Assembly (NCBI RefSeq): GCF_000517105.1
Contig: NZ_KI912148.1
Location: forward strand, 1,842,200-1,906,199
Direction of reading: 5' to 3'
Length of the DNA stretch: 64,000 nt
Origin: Fischerella sp. PCC 9605
GTDB lineage: Bacteria > Cyanobacteriota > Cyanobacteriia > Cyanobacteriales > Nostocaceae
The position numbers and the translations under genes are program-made. Below are positions 62,266 to 64,000 of the stretch, one piece after another; within the stretch, counting starts at the first letter, position 1; each line of letters begins with the position of its first letter. The notes under the pieces are model-generated. The model was not told the DNA's origin and searched no databases. It saw only the letters and a program-made list of their open reading frames with translations.

Positions 62266-62389
62266 GTGTAGGGAACCCCATCTTTAAAAAGAGGGGAACT
62301 CAAACAAGTTACAAACTTCTTATTTCCATAAATTAATTCGGGTGCATCAAACCAATTGTTTGGAAAGATATTCAAAAAAGTCCCTACAC
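62266..62389. repeat. 124-bp candidate MITE with 9-bp terminal inverted repeats
   Basis: GTGTAGGGA at the left end and TCCCTACAC at the right end flank an AT-rich interior. The interior has no credible gene, and a 74-codon minus-strand frame that crosses it has no protein-like features. No target-site duplication is obvious. Upstream, 62060-62130 contains TTGTTTG/CTAACAA heptamers after the TPR gene. Confidence 0.4.
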
Positions 62390-62439
62390 ATCCAAATCCC
62401 GACACTCATACACCTTTTCCTATAGGAGAAATGGGTGCA

Positions 62440-62847
62440 TCATTGCTGACTGTCTTTGGGTAGCATGGCTATGATTTGGTCAACAAACTGTTGATGATCA
62501 ACCACCGGCTTAGATATATAGCCATCAGCGCCACTTTGCTTGAGAAAGTTCTCGCGATCGCCCTCCATGGCGTGTGCTGTCACGAGAATTATCGGTAAGC
62601 AAGCAGTTTGCGGATCGGCTTTCAACATTTGTGTAATTTTGATACCATCAACGGACTTACCTTGGTAAACACTTCTTGAGAGAGAAACATCCATTAAAAT
62701 AATGTCTGCCTCTCCCGCTTGGGCAATTCTCATTACCTCTTCCACATTTTCAGTGTGTTTTACTTCCAGTCCACCGCGTTTGGTCAAAATTTTGGAAAAA
62801 ACGCGAGCATTAATCAGATCGTCTTCGACAATCAAAACAGTTTTCAT
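62440..62847 (-). CDS. single-domain response regulator (CheY-like)
   Basis: This 135-residue receiver domain has an acidic pair in VLIVEDDLIN (D9, D10), phosphoacceptor D53 in ADIILMDVSLS, Thr in PIILVTAHAM and Lys in GADGYISKPV. There is no output domain, so it acts by phosphorelay or protein contact. No histidine kinase is adjacent. SRSVYQGKSVDG after the phosphorylation site is a slightly long loop seen in DivK-like cyanobacterial receivers. Confidence 0.92.
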   Translation of the reverse strand: MKTVLIVEDDLINARVFSKILTKRGGLEVKHTENVEEVMRIAQAGEADIILMDVSLSRSVYQGKSVDGIKITQMLKADPQTACLPIILVTAHAMEGDRENFLKQSGADGYISKPVVDHQQFVDQIIAMLPKDSQQ

Positions 62848-63272
62848 GTGAATTTGACTTTTAGGGGTGAGGGGGATAACCGAGAATTTTAGATTTTTGA
62901 TTTTGCGAAAAGTTTGAGCGGAGGTTTCCTCGGATCAAAGCTTTTCAAGACGGATTTTTGATTATTACATTGGGTTTAATGCTCATCCACTTGTATAGTG
63001 AATTGTTTTTCATTAATCTGAAATCTAAAATCTCCAAGCCCCTTCCATGTGAGGGAGGGGTCAATCCCAAATCTAAAATTGTAATTCCAAAATCGTATGT
63101 GCCTCCTTTTAGATAATCAATGTGTATCCCCGATCATCAAGGATAATACTACTGTTTTTTATCCTATAACTATCAAGATTTTGTAAGGATGGGCGTTACA
63201 TCCGCTATGCTGTGGTTGCTGTAATGTTCAGTAACGGCATATTTTGTGTAGTGAAAATTTAGGGAAAAACTC
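62848..63272. other. divergent intergenic region upstream of gyrA
   Basis: 425 bp lie between the response regulator and gyrA starts. A CCCCTTCC/GGGAGGGG hairpin lies at 63040-63060. No small gene was recognised. AGGG at 63261-63264 is the gyrA ribosome-binding site. Confidence 0.5.
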
Positions 63273-64000
63273 ATGGCAAAACAGTTAAACCTTCTCTCCA
63301 CGGGACAGGTAATTACCACAGCCTTGCACACCGAGATGCAACGGTCTTACCTTGAATATGCCATGAGTGTGATCGTCGGGCGAGCGTTGCCAGATGTGCG
63401 TGATGGTTTAAAGCCAGTGCATCGGCGGATTTTATACGCGATGCACGAACTTGGCCTTACGCCTGACCGCCCTTACCGGAAATGCGCCCGTGTTGTGGGA
63501 GATGTGCTAGGTAAATATCACCCTCACGGCGATCAAGCGGTTTACGATGCATTGGTGAGGCTGGTGCAGGACTTTTCCAGCCGCTATCCTCTATTGGCAG
63601 GACATGGCAACTTCGGTAGCGTGGATAATGACCCACCAGCAGCGATGCGCTACACCGAGACACGTCTGGCATCCATCAGTCACGAGGGAATGCTAGCTGA
63701 AATCGGCGATGAAACGGTGGAATTTATCGGTAACTTTGATAATTCCCAGCAAGAACCGACCGTACTACCAGCGCAGTTACCGTTTTTGTTGCTGAATGGT
63801 TGTGCTGGAATCGCTGTGGGTATGGCAACAAATATCCCACCACATAATTTGGGAGAAGTGATTGATGGGTTGATTGCTTTAATCGACAATCCTGACTTAG
63901 CAGATGACAAGTTATTTGAGTTAATTCCAGGCCCGGATTTTCCTACAGGTGGGGAGATTGTTGGCAATACGGGAATTCGCGAAGCCTACACCACAGGTAA
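63273..64000 (+). CDS. gyrA: DNA gyrase subunit A, N-terminal part (truncated by window end)
   Basis: ATG 63273 opens a frame that runs off the window after 242 codons. [52 protein letters not shown], and [20 protein letters not shown] with the catalytic Tyr127 identify a type IIA topoisomerase A subunit. The quinolone-resistance region has Gln88 at the place of E. coli Ser83 and Asp92 at the place of Asp87. Similarity of [14 protein letters not shown] to my memory of cyanobacterial GyrA favours gyrA over parC, but these two are hard to separate in cyanobacteria. Confidence 0.93.
   Translation, partial: MAKQLNLLSTGQVITTALHTEMQRSYLEYAMSVIVGRALPDVRDGLKPVHRRILYAMHELGLTPDRPYRKCARVVGDVLGKYHPHGDQAVYDALVRLVQDFSSRYPLLAGHGNFGSVDNDPPAAMRYTETRLASISHEGMLAEIGDETVEFIGNFDNSQQEPTVLPAQLPFLLLNGCAGIAVGMATNIPPHNLGEVIDGLIALIDNPDLADDKLFELIPGPDFPTGGEIVGNTGIREAYTTG

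Noticed and set aside
62181-62405. 74-codon minus-strand frame between TPR and response-regulator genes
   Set aside because: It crosses a candidate MITE, lacks a ribosome-binding site and has no protein family features.

Overview
The window is a chromosomal segment of a filamentous, probably heterocyst-forming cyanobacterium (Nostocales). Four things point there: many HIP1 octamers (GCGATCGC) throughout; photosynthesis and carotenoid genes (psbD for the D2 protein, crtO, three helical carotenoid proteins and an OCP C-terminal-domain homolog); a phylloquinone (men) cluster; and many heptameric short tandem repeats (STRR) of the kind known from heterocystous cyanobacteria. No transposase, CRISPR array or prophage was recognised.

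Layout. 1-3226: an rrn operon on the minus strand (promoter, 16S, tRNA-Ile, tRNA-Ala, 5' part of 23S). 3.3-9.2 kb: nadC, a CPA1 antiporter, crtO and a stand-alone psbD. 9.5-17.3 kb: UPF0367 protein, CbiO-like ATPase, NYN RNase-like protein, tRNA-Asn, class V aminotransferase, SDR, YetF-like protein, an M56 peptidase/BlaI pair with a candidate operator, and comB. 17.4-28.1 kb: a secreted hypothetical, an HI0933-type flavoprotein, a 54-residue rubredoxin, an XRE regulator beside an FHA-PAS-GAF-GGDEF-EAL protein, a flavoprotein behind a perfect Fur-box palindrome, an M61 peptidase and a Crp/Fnr regulator. 28.2-34.4 kb: a TonB-like protein with tandem repeats, a fluoride riboswitch in front of a CPA2 antiporter-UspA fusion, a GMC oxidoreductase and the first helical carotenoid protein (HCP).

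34.5-41.2 kb is a co-oriented four-gene cassette: DUF815 AAA+ ATPase, membrane coiled-coil protein with a TerB_C-like tail, BrxD/DUF2791-like ATPase, and DEAD/DEAH helicase. It resembles defence or DNA-processing modules but lacks the hallmark genes of BREX. 42.7-45.1 kb holds an APH-type kinase followed by a HopA1-family protein. This pairing matches the kinase/lyase dehydratases of class V lanthipeptide and thioamitide pathways, and is the strongest candidate for an undescribed system here.

46.5-52.3 kb is the men cluster (menI, menE, menC, menA, menF), in which menE and menC carry in-frame repeat insertions. 52.7-57.0 kb is a photoprotection region: CTDH and HCP as a split orange carotenoid protein, then queG, a HAD phosphatase, a small acidic protein and a third, divergent HCP. 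57.0-60.6 kb is a MacAB/DevBCA-like exporter. The window ends with a TPR protein, a single-domain response regulator and the start of gyrA.

A recurring theme is palindromic and heptameric repeats, several of them translated inside essential or conserved enzymes.
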